Shown: positions 32,115 through 40,860 of the stretch, piece after piece
Numbering within the stretch: the stretch's first letter is position 1
Layout of the letters: the number at the start of each line of letters is the position of its first letter
Assembly (NCBI RefSeq): GCF_019890615.1
Contig: NZ_JAINVZ010000038.1
Coordinates: 1-43,224 of the forward strand
DNA length: 43,224 nucleotides
From: Streptantibioticus parmotrematis
GTDB taxonomy: Bacteria > Actinomycetota > Actinomycetes > Streptomycetales > Streptomycetaceae
Reading direction: 5' to 3'
The notes under the pieces: model-generated
The model's database searches: none
Seen by the model: only the letters and a program-made list of their open reading frames with translations
Told to the model about the DNA's origin: nothing
Program-made: the position numbers and the translations under genes

Positions 32115-32563
32115 CCACACCGAGCGCCGCCAGGCGCCGTACGCTTCCTCGCCGGTGGCGCGAGGAGACCGGCAGCATGAGCCTGTTCTACGCGGTCTGC
32201 CTCACCGGCATCTTCATGATCCTGGGCCTGGTCGTCGACGGCGGCGGCCGGCTCCAGGCCGGATCCCGCGCCGACTCCCTCGCCCAGGAAGCCGCCCGCG
32301 CCGGCGGCGAACAGGTCGACCCGGCCCAGGCCATCACCGGAACCGCGATCGCCGTCCAGCCGGCCGCGGCCCAGCAGGCCGCCTCCTCCTACCTCCACCA
32401 GGCCGGCGTCACCGGCGAGGTGTCCGTCAGCGACAGCGGCCAGACCCTCAGCGTGACCGTCCACACCACCTACCACCCGGTGTTCGCCTCACTGCTCGGC
32501 TTCTCCAGCATGCCGGTCACCGGCCACGCCACCGCGACCTTGCTCACCCACGCAGAAGGCTGA
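32111..32563 (+). CDS. TadG-like pilus assembly protein, short
   Basis: The 150-residue protein starts at ATG 32111 in an ATGA overlap. EETGSMSLFYAVCLTGIFMI then LGLVVDGGGRLQ matches the N-terminal TadG/TadE membrane segment that leads into a VDGGG sequence. A helical region and a small beta domain (VSVSDSGQTLSVTVHTTYHP) follow. Full TadG proteins are much longer with a von Willebrand A domain; that domain is absent, so it is a minimal actinobacterial version. The LysM-BTAD gene begins 8 nt after its stop. Confidence 0.8.
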   Translation: MTTPSAARRRTLPRRWREETGSMSLFYAVCLTGIFMILGLVVDGGGRLQAGSRADSLAQEAARAGGEQVDPAQAITGTAIAVQPAAAQQAASSYLHQAGVTGEVSVSDSGQTLSVTVHTTYHPVFASLLGFSSMPVTGHATATLLTHAEG

Positions 32564-32570
32564 CACGCCC

Positions 32571-35500
32571 ATGGCCGCCCATCCCCTGCGCATCGTCTCC
32601 GCGCTGCTGCGCTCCGCGCTCGCCCTCGCCGTTCTGGGCACGGCCTTGTTCGCCGCCCCCTACGCGATACTGCGCTGGGGCAGCCTCCCGCACTCCCTGC
32701 CCACCATCAGCGGCGTACAGCAGTTCCTGTCCGGGCCCGCCGATGACTCGTTGCTGCAAACCGCGATCACCCTGGTCGGGCTCGCCGCCTGGGCGTGCTT
32801 CGCCCTCTCCGTCGTCCTGGAACTGGCCGCGCTGCTACGCCACCAGGCCGCCCCCCGCCTGCGCGGACTGGGCGCGTTCCAGGGGGCCGCGGGATTCCTG
32901 ATCGGCAGCATCGTGCTGCTCGCCCCGACCGCCGCGTCCGCAGCCACCCTCACCGCCACCTCTGCGGCCGCCGCCGCCCACCACGCGACCACGGTGACGG
33001 CGCCCGGCGGGACATCAGCGCCTCGCACCGGTACGACGGCCGTACGGCACACCACCACCCGGGCGGAGACCACGTTGTGGGACCTGGCCGACACTCACCT
33101 CGGTGACGGCTTGCGCTGGAGGCAGATCGCCGACCTCAACCCCCAGCTCGCCGAAGGCCCCATCCCCGCCGGCACCGTTGTACGCCTGCCCGCCGACTCC
33201 ACCACTCCCCCGCCGCCGTCCGGCAACACGCCGCGTACCGACGACGAGACCACCGCGGCGCGCGCGCCGTCACCGACGACGCACTACATCGTCCGCACTG
33301 GCGACGACCTGTCGGACATCGCCCAGGACAAGCTCGGTGACGCCTCCCGGTGGCAGCAGATCTTCCGCCTTAACGAAGGCGAACAGCAGCCGGGCGGTGC
33401 CCGTTTTACCGACCCTGACCTGATCTACCCCGGGCAGAACCTCGCCCTGCCCGGCGCGGCGGCCACCGCACCCGAGGCGCCCCCCGCCACTGCCGACCAC
33501 ACACCGGCCCCCGAACACCACGCCTCCCCGGCACCCTCTACCTCCGCCTCGGCGACCTCACCGTCGCTGCCCCGCCAGCACGGCGGCGCCTCAACGCCGG
33601 AGCACCAGACCGCCCCGGCCACCCCGACGTCCACGCCCACTCCCCCGGCGGGCACGCCGACGCCGTCCGCCGCAGTTCCCTCCCTCTCCGAACCGACCAG
33701 CACGGCAACCGCCACACCGGATCTCGCGCACTCCCCCGCTCCGGCCACCGCCTCAACGGCGCGGACCGGCGCGGCCCGCCCGGTCAACGACCGCCTGATG
33801 CTGCTGCTCGGCGGCGGACTGCTGGCCGCATCCATCCTCACCGCCCTGGGCGCCCGGCGCATCTGGCAGCAACGCAGCCGCCGCCCCGGCCACCGGATCG
33901 CCATGCCCACCGGCAGCGCCGCCGCCACCGAAACGGCCCTGCGCGCGGCCGAGGACCCGACCGGCACCACCCTCATCGACGCCGCCCTGCGCACCGCCGC
34001 AGTCCACCTCGCCGACGACCGCCGGGAGTTGCCGGACCTGGCCGCTATCGTCTACGGCCCACGCGACGGCCTCACCCTCCACCTCGCCACTCCGGCGCCA
34101 CCCGTGATGCCGTTCACCGCCGAACCTGAGGACCAGACCCGCTGGCACTGCCCGCCCGACACCGAGGAACTCCTGGACGCCACGCGCACCGACGACGTCG
34201 ACGCCCCCTACCCGTCGCTCGTCGCCATCGGCGGCAACGACGAAGGCCACACCGTGCTCATCGACCTCGAGCACCACGGCACCGTGCGGGTCACCGGCTC
34301 AGGCCGCCGGGACGTGATGCGGGCGCTGGCCGTCGACCTGGCCACCAGCGTCCTCGCCGACTGCCTGGAAGCCACCGTCACCGGCCCGGTCTGCCCCGGC
34401 CTCGCCGCCCTGGTCCCCGAACGCCTCACCGAAGCAGCCGACCCGGCCACCGCGGTACGCCAGTTCAGCGCCCGGCACGCCGCCCAGCAGAAGGCCCTGT
34501 CCGCCGTCGGATCCGACGGGATGCGAGCCGCCCGCACAGGCGGAGACAACGAAGCCTCCTGGACCCCGCACCTCCTACTCGCCGACCACGACTTCGACCA
34601 AGACACCTGGCAGCACCTGACCACGGTCACCGAGGCGCGTCCGCGGACCGCATCAGCCATCGTGACGACCAGCGACACCAACACCGCCGCCCTTGGCGCA
34701 GGGTGGCAGGTCGTCTGCGACGGCAGCCCGGTCACCGTGCCGGGCACCACGGTCTCCTTCATCCCACTCGCGCTGACCGACACCGACTACGCCGACATCA
34801 TGCAGGCGCTGTCCACCACCACTGAGCCCGATCTGCCCGCGCCCCACGCCCAGACTTCCGCACCCGAGACCATCGCGCCGCCCGACGGAGCGCCCGCCGC
34901 CGCGACGGCACCGGCGGAAAGCCAGCACGAGGCAGACCGCCTCCGGTATCCCGCCCAGGACGGCGAGCCCGTCCTCGCGTGGGCTGACGACTCCGGCGAG
35001 GAAGGCGAGGACCTCATCGCTCAACTCGCGGGCGACCTGGAGGATCCCGGCCTCGACGATCAGGACGCGGACGGAACCGAGTTCGCAAACGACGACGGCA
35101 CCCTGCCCACTGCGGCCGCCATCGAGGTGCGCACGCCGGACGACTACGAACTCGCGCGCTCCGCCGAACCTCCTGTGGCCAACGCACCAGTAGCCGCCGC
35201 GGCGTTGGTCCCGGCAGAGCCCGCGGAACCGGGACCGGTGGCGGTGTCAGCGGAGGAGGCCGATGAGCCGTCGGCTCGGCAGGAGGAGGCCGGGCTGATG
35301 ATCCGGGTGCTGGGGCCGGTGGAGGTCACCGGCGCGGGCGGCACGATCGACAGCCGGTACCGGCGCACCTCCACCGAGCTGGCAGCCTGGATGGTCCTAA
35401 ATCCCGGCAGCGACCACCACGCGCTGGACGAGGCGATCTGGCCCGGCAAGACCGTCAGCCGCGGTACCCGCAACCCGGCGATCAGCCGACTGCGTACCTG

Positions 35501-36008
35501 GCTCGGCACCAACGAGGCCGGGCAAGACCACCTGCCGAAGGTCGCCACGAACCCCGACGTCCGCTACCGCCTCGCCACCTCCGCCCGATGCGACTGGCTG
35601 CTGTTCCAGCACCTGGCCGCGACCGGAACGGACGACAGCCTGCGCGCAGCACTGGAACTCGTACGCGGCCGCCCCTTCGCGGGCGTTCCAGCCCGCCACT
35701 ACGTATGGGCCGAACCCCTCATCCAGGAAATGATCGCCGCGATCGTCGACGCCGCAGCCGACCTCGGCGCCTCCCGGCTGGAGATGTGCGATCCACGCGG
35801 CGCCCTGTGGGCGGCCAGCAAGGGCCTGGACGCCGCACCCGAGATGGAAGTACTACACCGGATCGCGTTCCGCGCCCACCACGCACTCGGCGACCACCAA
35901 GGCCTCGAGCGGGCCATCCAACGCCTGGAGAACCTGCTGTTCGACCTCCAGACCGACATGGACAACGAGACCTCCGGGCTGCTCCACCAACTGGCCACCC
36001 TGGCGTAG
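32571..36008 (+). CDS. Large membrane protein with LysM repeats and C-terminal winged-helix/BTAD domain
   Basis: The 1145-residue protein starts at ATG 32571. There are membrane helices at about residues 8-30 and 60-85, and a third at about 105-125. Two LysM-type segments follow (TTLWDLADTHLGDGLRWRQI near 165, HYIVRTGDDLSDIAQDKLGD near 240), then a Pro/Thr/Ser-rich spacer and a further helix near 410 (LMLLLGGGLLAASILTALGA). The middle holds a Rossmann-like domain. The last 240 residues start MIRVLGPVEVTGAGG and continue as an OmpR-like winged helix plus bacterial transcriptional activator domain (LRAALELVRGRPFAG, LEMCDPRGALWAASKG). LysM binds peptidoglycan, whereas BTAD is usually found in SARP-type DNA-binding activators. 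The final gene of the locus could therefore sense the envelope or pilus and signal inside, by inference. Confidence 0.85.
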   Translation: MAAHPLRIVSALLRSALALAVLGTALFAAPYAILRWGSLPHSLPTISGVQQFLSGPADDSLLQTAITLVGLAAWACFALSVVLELAALLRHQAAPRLRGLGAFQGAAGFLIGSIVLLAPTAASAATLTATSAAAAAHHATTVTAPGGTSAPRTGTTAVRHTTTRAETTLWDLADTHLGDGLRWRQIADLNPQLAEGPIPAGTVVRLPADSTTPPPPSGNTPRTDDETTAARAPSPTTHYIVRTGDDLSDIAQDKLGDASRWQQIFRLNEGEQQPGGARFTDPDLIYPGQNLALPGAAATAPEAPPATADHTPAPEHHASPAPSTSASATSPSLPRQHGGASTPEHQTAPATPTSTPTPPAGTPTPSAAVPSLSEPTSTATATPDLAHSPAPATASTARTGAARPVNDRLMLLLGGGLLAASILTALGARRIWQQRSRRPGHRIAMPTGSAAATETALRAAEDPTGTTLIDAALRTAAVHLADDRRELPDLAAIVYGPRDGLTLHLATPAPPVMPFTAEPEDQTRWHCPPDTEELLDATRTDDVDAPYPSLVAIGGNDEGHTVLIDLEHHGTVRVTGSGRRDVMRALAVDLATSVLADCLEATVTGPVCPGLAALVPERLTEAADPATAVRQFSARHAAQQKALSAVGSDGMRAARTGGDNEASWTPHLLLADHDFDQDTWQHLTTVTEARPRTASAIVTTSDTNTAALGAGWQVVCDGSPVTVPGTTVSFIPLALTDTDYADIMQALSTTTEPDLPAPHAQTSAPETIAPPDGAPAAATAPAESQHEADRLRYPAQDGEPVLAWADDSGEEGEDLIAQLAGDLEDPGLDDQDADGTEFANDDGTLPTAAAIEVRTPDDYELARSAEPPVANAPVAAAALVPAEPAEPGPVAVSAEEADEPSARQEEAGLMIRVLGPVEVTGAGGTIDSRYRRTSTELAAWMVLNPGSDHHALDEAIWPGKTVSRGTRNPAISRLRTWLGTNEAGQDHLPKVATNPDVRYRLATSARCDWLLFQHLAATGTDDSLRAALELVRGRPFAGVPARHYVWAEPLIQEMIAAIVDAAADLGASRLEMCDPRGALWAASKGLDAAPEMEVLHRIAFRAHHALGDHQGLERAIQRLENLLFDLQTDMDNETSGLLHQLATLA

Positions 36009-36072
36009 CAAGGCAACAAGGGCAGGGAGACTTGCACAACCTGATTCGCAGTGCGTTACTGACTTCGGCTCG

Positions 36073-36236
36073 TCAGGGTGATGTTGGGGTGTAGAGGATC
36101 AGGCCGGTGCCGGCTATGAACCCGTCGAGGATGTCGGGCCGGTACTGCAGGCGCTTGAGCCGGTTGCGGACCAGGGCCTCGAGCCGGTCGAGGGCCATGA
36201 CGGCGAGGTTGGCCAGGCTGCGGACTGTCCAGCCAA
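36073..36236 (-). pseudogene. C-terminal fragment of a transposase-like protein
   Basis: The minus frame reads SLANLAVMALDRLEALVRNR then LKRLQYRPDILDGFIAGTGL and ends shortly after. This style of ending resembles C termini of DDE transposases, but I cannot assign the IS family. It is cut at its 5' side by the ISL3 element. The 64 bp between the LysM-BTAD stop and this fragment hold nothing else I can see. Confidence 0.4.
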
Positions 36237-36270
36237 CGGGTCTGGCCCGTAGTCGGTGGTGACGCCGGGT
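36237..36270 (+). repeat. Left terminal inverted repeat of ISL3 element
   Basis: The 34-bp arm begins CGGGTCTGGCCCGTAG. It is complementary to 37820-37853 at 33 of 34 positions. Confidence 0.85.
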
Positions 36271-36275
36271 AGCGG

Positions 36276-37797
36276 TCAGGGCAGAAGGATGCGGTGGCGG
36301 AGGAGGTCGAATCCGGCACGTCCGTGCATCTGTCTCATGATCTTCTTGGTGCGGGTGTTGACGCCTTCGGTGCGGCCGTTGTGGTAGGGCAAGGTGAGGC
36401 CGGCGTTCACGGCGGGCCGGTCGATTTCGAGACCGTTGGTGAAGCTGCGCAGGTGAGGCAGGTCGATGGCCCGGGCGGTCGTGATCCACTCGGTGAGTTT
36501 GATGTCGTTGCCCTCGGCCGGTTTCAGCAGGGTGGCGAAGCCGCGTACGAGATCGGCGAGTGCGGTCATCTCCGGGCAGGCCGCAGCGATCTTCTCCAGC
36601 AGGGTCGTTTCCTTCGGGCGCAGGTTTTCGGGGTTGGTGAGCAGGAGGCGGCTGGCGTGACGGGGCGGTCGCCTTCGGCGCGGCCCTGGTTGAGGTAGCG
36701 GACGAGCAGGTTGGCGCTGCCGGTGTAGCCCAATTCCCGGATCTCTGCGAGGAGGTGGGTGACCGGGACGGCGGGTTCCTCGGCACGTCGTCGACGCAGG
36801 TGCTCGCGGTAGGGGTCGACGAGGGTGGGCCGGTAGGCGGGGGCGATGCGCAGGGCCTGGGGTTCTGGCATGCGGGCGTAGCGTTTGACGGTGTTCAGGG
36901 CCACGCCCAGGCGGCGAGCGCAGTCGAGCAGGCCGACGCCCTGGCCGATGAGATCGTGGATCTTGGTCCAGCGTTCGAGTGTGGTCTGCTCGCGCACTCC
37001 GCCGGGGCGGGGCGGGTTGATGGCGGCCCAGCATCCGGCGTGGGCGCGGACCTCGAGCTGGACTTTGTCGCAGAGATTTCGCCAGAGGTGCCATCGGTCG
37101 CTGACCTGCACCGCGTCGGGCAGAGCTCGGCGGACGGCCTCGGCATAGGTGGCCGAGCCATCCCGGCACACGACCTCGACACCAGGATGTTCGCGCAGCC
37201 CGGACTCCAGGGTGGCCGCCTCGCGGTCGGGCAGGACCGCGACGCGCCGGCCGGTCTCGGCATCCGTGATGATCGTGGCGTAGCGGTGGCGGCGGCGCAG
37301 GGCGAAATCGTCCACGCCGATCACTCGCGGGACCGCCTGCTGCGGCAGCGGCAGGTGCCGCAGATGGCGCAGCGCGGTACTCCGGGAAACGGGCACGGCC
37401 AGCAGTCCGGCCAGGCGTGCGGCCGCCCGGCCGCATAACTCCCGCGCCACCTGGGATATGTGCCCGACAAGACGCACCGTGCGGCGCTGATGGCGCTCCA
37501 GCAGTCCGGGAATCTGCTCGCGGAAGGTCTGCCGCCAGCAGCCCAGGGCCGGACAGGCCAACCGCCGTACGCGCAGCTGGACGACGACCTGGCGGCCGTC
37601 GACCGGCACGTCCCTCACCGTTCGGCGGTGATAACCGTGCACCTTCGCCGTCGGCGTCCCGCACACCGGACACGGCACCGCCACGTCCCGGGTCCGGGCC
37701 GAGACCACCACCGCGTCGCCGCCGTCCGCCACGTCCTCGACGACCAGCGCCGAAAGCCCGAAAACACCGTCCCCATAAGGGAGTTGATATACACCAC
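36276..37797 (-). pseudogene. ISL3 family transposase, two frameshifts
   Basis: The N terminus MVYINSLMGTVFSG shifts frame at about 37752 into LSALVVEDVADGGDAVVVSA. The body follows ISL3: PCPVCGTPTAKVHGYHRRTV zinc ribbon, IGVDDFALRRRHRYATIITD catalytic Asp region, VSDRWHLWRNLCDKVQLEV and RLGVALNTVKRYARM. A second shift near 36660 moves into SRLLLTNPENLRPKETTLLE, LPYHNGRTEGVNTRTKKIM and the stop at 36276. Each break is explained by loss of one C (GGC-CTT, and a C run in CGCCCC). It is inactive unless frameshifting rescues it. Confidence 0.88.
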
Positions 37798-37819
37798 AAG
37801 ACTATGATCAAGGGCGGCG

Positions 37820-37853
37820 ACTCGGCGTCACCACCGACTACGGGCCAGACCCG
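37820..37853 (-). repeat. Right terminal inverted repeat of ISL3 element
   Basis: This is the partner of 36237-36270, with one mismatch near the inner end. It sits upstream of the transposase start. Confidence 0.85.
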
Positions 37854-37886
37854 AACGTTTTACAGACCCGCCGGTTACGCGATGGG

Positions 37887-39262
37887 GTCTGTCCAGTCAA
37901 CGGCTGATCTTGCTTGTTGAGGGTCAGTGGCCGGTGGTGGGGGTGAGGCGTTCTTCGAAGGCGATCTGGAAGGCGGGGTGCCTTCCAGCGTATCGTCCAG
38001 CGGCGCTGTCCCTTGCCGGTTGGGTCCAGGCTCATCAGCGCCATGTGGACGTACTTCAACGCGGCGGCCTCCGACGGGAAGTGGCCCCGGGCCCGGACGG
38101 CCTTGCGGATGCGGGTGCTGACGCTCTCGATCGCGTTCGTGCCGCGGATCACCTTGCGGATCTCGACGTCGAAGGAGAGGAAGGGCACCATCTCGGCCCA
38201 GGCACCGGACCACAGCTTGATCACAGCCGGATACCTGCTGCCCCACTTCTCGGAGAACTCCAGGAACCGCTCGGCTGCGGCCGCCTCGCCCGGCGCAGTG
38301 TAGACGGGCTTGAGATCCTTCGCGAGCTTGTCCCCGTCCTGACAGGCGCAGTAGCGGATGCTGTCGCGGATCAAGTGAACGATGCACGTGTGGACGGCAG
38401 TTCGGGGCCAGACCGTCTCGACCGCGTCCGGCAGACCCTTCAGCCCGTCGCGAACCAGCATGAGGACATCTTCAACTCCGCGGTTCTTCAGCTCGGTGAA
38501 GACCTGGAGCCAGTGCTTGGCACCCCCGCCGCCGTCGCCGACCCAGATCCGGGGGATGTCGCGAGTGCCCTCGGCCGTGACCGCCATCGCTAACACAGAC
38601 AGGCCGACTGGCTGCCTTGCCATCGCGAATCCTCACGTTGACGGCGTCCACGAAGACCACGGGATAGACGCGATCGGGAGGGCGAGACTGCCATTCCGCC
38701 ATGCCCTCCATCACCTTGTCCGTGATCGTGGTGATGGTCTGCTTGGACACCTCGGCGCCGTACACCTCGGCCAGATGCGCCGATATCTCTCCGTGGGTAA
38801 GACCCTTCGCGTCCAGCGACAACACCATCTCATCAACGCCGGCCAGGCGGCGCTGCCGCCTGCGCACGATCTGTGGTCCGAAGGCGCCGACGGTATCGCG
38901 GGGCACCTTCACCTCAACCGGGCCGACGTCGGTCAGCACGGTCTTCGACCGGGTGCCGTTACGGGAGTTGCCGCTGCCCCGGCCCGCCGCGTCGTGCCTG
39001 TCATAGCCGACGTGATCGGTGATCTCGCCCTCCAGGGCAGACTCCAGCACCCGCTTCGTCAGCCGCTGCAGCAGCCCGCCCTCGCCGGTCAGCTGCAGGC
39101 CATCGGAACGGGCAGGGTCGACGAGCATCGCGATCAACTGCTCGTCCGCCACCGCCTCCGCAGCCGACTCGGCGACCGGCTCCTCCACGACCTCGTGCTC
39201 GGTGACAGTCTCACTCATCAGGCGTCTCCTCGATCACCGGATCCGCCGTCCATTGGACACTC
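37887..39262 (-). mobile_element. IS256 family insertion sequence, decayed
   Basis: Imperfect terminal inverted repeats lie at about 37887-37909 and 39240-39262 (roughly 17 of 23 bases pair, with a shared TGTCCA core). The single transposase gene is on the minus strand. It lies between the ISL3 right end and an IS5 fragment. No target duplication is recognised. Confidence 0.65.
37924..39218 (-). pseudogene. IS256 (Mutator) family transposase, frameshifted
   Basis: The start ATG 39218 leads MSETVTEHEVVEEPVAESAA, then LLQRLTKRVLESALEGEITD, RNGTRSKTVLTDVGPVEVKV and YPVVFVDAVNVRIRDGK. A frameshift at about 38600 moves into AMAVTAEGTRDIPRIWVGDG, KHWLQVFTELKNRGVEDVLM and STRIRKAVRARGHFPSEAAA. A second change near 37985 shifts the final residues (AFQIAFEERLTPTTGH then TGA at 37924-37926). 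The catalytic Asp and Glu regions are recognisable but spread over frames, so the gene is dead. Confidence 0.88.
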
Positions 39263-39280
39263 CCGGCATGGGAGCTGTCC

Positions 39281-39562
39281 GGCGCGAGGGCCGCCGTCGG
39301 CAGGACCACGGTCATCGCGGACGGCGGCTACCAGGGTACCGGCCTTGTCATCCCGCACCGCCGCGAGGCAGGCCGGGCCGAGCTCCCCGCCTGGAAGGAA
39401 GACCACAACGCCGCCCACCGCAAGGCCCGTGCCCGCGTCGAGCACACCTTCGCCCGATTGAAGGGCTGCAGGATTCTCCGCGACTGCCGCCTGAAAGGCG
39501 ACGGCGTCCACCACGCCATGCTCGGCATCGCCCGCCTGCACAACCTCGTCCTTGCCGGGTGA
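39281..39562 (+). pseudogene. IS5 family transposase, C-terminal fragment
   Basis: The plus frame reads TTVIADGGYQGTGLVIPHRR, then ELPAWKEDHNAAHRKARARV, EHTFARLKGCRILRDCRLKG and HHAMLGIARLHNLVLAG, ending at TGA 39560-39562. This is the last third of a DDE_Tnp_4-type IS5 transposase. Everything before it is missing, replaced by the IS256 element boundary. Confidence 0.85.
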
Positions 39563-39600
39563 CACAGAAACGGAAGGTCACCGAGCATACCAAAGATCAT

Positions 39601-39614
39601 TTACGGGACAACCC
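39601..39614 (+). repeat. Right end of IS5-type element
   Basis: TTACGGGACAACCC is followed directly by TTAG (39615-39618), a YTAR-type IS5 target. The same end, with one mismatch, recurs inverted at 40835-40848. The TTAG contains the stop codon of the cysteine desulfurase gene. Confidence 0.7.
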
Positions 39615-40805
39615 TTAGTCAGCACCCGCGCTGCCCGCTCCACTCACTTCCCCCTGGTCCATCGCCATTCCTGGAAGCACCGCCGCTGCCAGGTATCGAG
39701 CCGCGTCGATCGCGTCGGACTCCTCCGTGAAGCGGCCGAAACTCAGGCGGATGCTGCCCCTGATGTGCTCCGGCAACAGCCCGATCGCCTGGAGCACATG
39801 CGAAGGCTCCTGGGCCGAGCTGTTGCAGGCCGAGCCCGTCGAGAGGGCGAGGTTGCCGAGGCGCAGCAGCAGTTCCTGCGCGTCGACACCCCCCAGGGAC
39901 AGGTTCAGCGCGTGAGGCAGGAATCCCGGACCTATCCCGCTGTTCAGCCGGAAGGGCACCCGTGAGCTAGTGGCGAGTTCGACCAGGAAGGCGCTGCGAA
40001 GCCTCTCCAGGCGGTGTGCCTCTTCCTCCCGCCGGTCCTCGACAAGGGTGACCGCCGTGCCGAGGCCAATGATGGCAGCCGTGTTAAGCGTGCCCGCCCG
40101 CATTCCTCGCTCCTGGCCGCCGCCGTGCATGAGCGGAGTCAACGGAGCCATGTCGGTGAGCCAGTTGGAGATGTAGAGCGCGCCGATGCCCTTTGGACCG
40201 TAGATCTTATGGCCAGAGAATGTGAGCAGATCGACGCCGAGTTCGGTCACGTCCACAGCGAGCGAGCCAACCCCCTGCGTGGCATCGCAATGCAGCGGGA
40301 CGCCCGCCTGCCGTGTCACCCGGCCGATCTCTGCGATTGGCTGGATGGTGCCGATCTCGTTGTTGGCGAGCATCACTGAGACAAGCACCGTGTCATCCCG
40401 CAATGTGCCAGCCACCTGCTCAGCGTTGATCCGCCCCTCGGCGTCGACGGGGAGGACGGTCACCGAGTAACCCGCTTCATGAAGGTACGCGCAGGTGTCG
40501 AGCACCGATTTGTGTTCGGTCGCCGTAGTCACGATGTGGCCGCCGGGGTATCGTCCAGCTACCCCTTTGATCGCGATGTTGTTGGCTTCTGTCGCTCCGG
40601 AGGTGAAGTAGATTTCGCTGCGTGCCCCTCCGAGGAAGCGGGCGACCGCGCTCCGGGCTCTCTCCACCTCGCGGGAGGCGCGGACTCCTGCGGCGTGTGG
40701 ACTGGCGGGGTTGGCGAAGTACTCCACGTAGGAGGTTTGCATGGCCTCCATCACCGCGGGATCCATGGGTGTGGTGGCCTGATGGTCGAGATAGATGCTG
40801 CGCAT
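39615..40805 (-). CDS. Cysteine desulfurase (IscS/NifS/DndA-type)
   Basis: The 396-residue protein starts at ATG 40805 (MRSIYLDHQATTPMDPAV) with GGGAG about 9 nt upstream; the frame is open further upstream but only overlaps the next gene. It is a fold-type I PLP enzyme: SGATEANNIAIKG, TATEHKSVLD (cofactor-stacking His), CDATQGVGSLAVDV (Asp for the pyridine N) and FSGHKIYGPKGIGALY with the Schiff-base Lys. ALSTGSACNS carries the catalytic Cys that receives persulfide sulfur. All key residues are present. It converts cysteine to alanine and delivers sulfur to a partner such as a scaffold, tRNA, DNA or a biosynthetic enzyme. The stop TAA lies in the target site of an IS5 end. The unknown gene upstream is the likely partner, by inference. 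Confidence 0.93.
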   Translation of the reverse strand: MRSIYLDHQATTPMDPAVMEAMQTSYVEYFANPASPHAAGVRASREVERARSAVARFLGGARSEIYFTSGATEANNIAIKGVAGRYPGGHIVTTATEHKSVLDTCAYLHEAGYSVTVLPVDAEGRINAEQVAGTLRDDTVLVSVMLANNEIGTIQPIAEIGRVTRQAGVPLHCDATQGVGSLAVDVTELGVDLLTFSGHKIYGPKGIGALYISNWLTDMAPLTPLMHGGGQERGMRAGTLNTAAIIGLGTAVTLVEDRREEEAHRLERLRSAFLVELATSSRVPFRLNSGIGPGFLPHALNLSLGGVDAQELLLRLGNLALSTGSACNSSAQEPSHVLQAIGLLPEHIRGSIRLSFGRFTEESDAIDAARYLAAAVLPGMAMDQGEVSGAGSAGAD

Positions 40806-40834
40806 GGAAATGCTCCCTGTTTGGCTGGTTCTAA

Positions 40835-40848
40835 GGGCTGTCCCGTAA
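40835..40848 (+). repeat. Solitary left end of IS5-type element
   Basis: GGGCTGTCCCGTAA is preceded by CTAA (40831-40834). It is an inverted copy, 13 of 14, of 39601-39614. There is no transposase beside it; the next gene stop begins 13 bp further on. Confidence 0.65.
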
Positions 40849-40860
40849 TACCTGGCGGGC

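Larger units (their letters stand above)
36237..37853 (-). mobile_element. ISL3 family insertion sequence, decayed
   Basis: The element is 1617 bp and bounded by 34-bp inverted repeats with one mismatch. It contains a single transposase gene on the minus strand with two frame breaks. No 8-bp target duplication is evident in the flanks, so the site has been rearranged since insertion. Confidence 0.85.

Noticed and set aside
36276-37811. 511-codon minus-strand frame through the ISL3 element
   Set aside because: Only the last third carries transposase sequence; the rest is out-of-frame Arg-rich translation, so it was treated as one frame of the broken transposase.
39615-40805. Full phosphorothioation (dnd) system
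   Set aside because: A DndA-type desulfurase alone is present; nothing resembling DndB, DndC, DndD or DndE is visible in the window.
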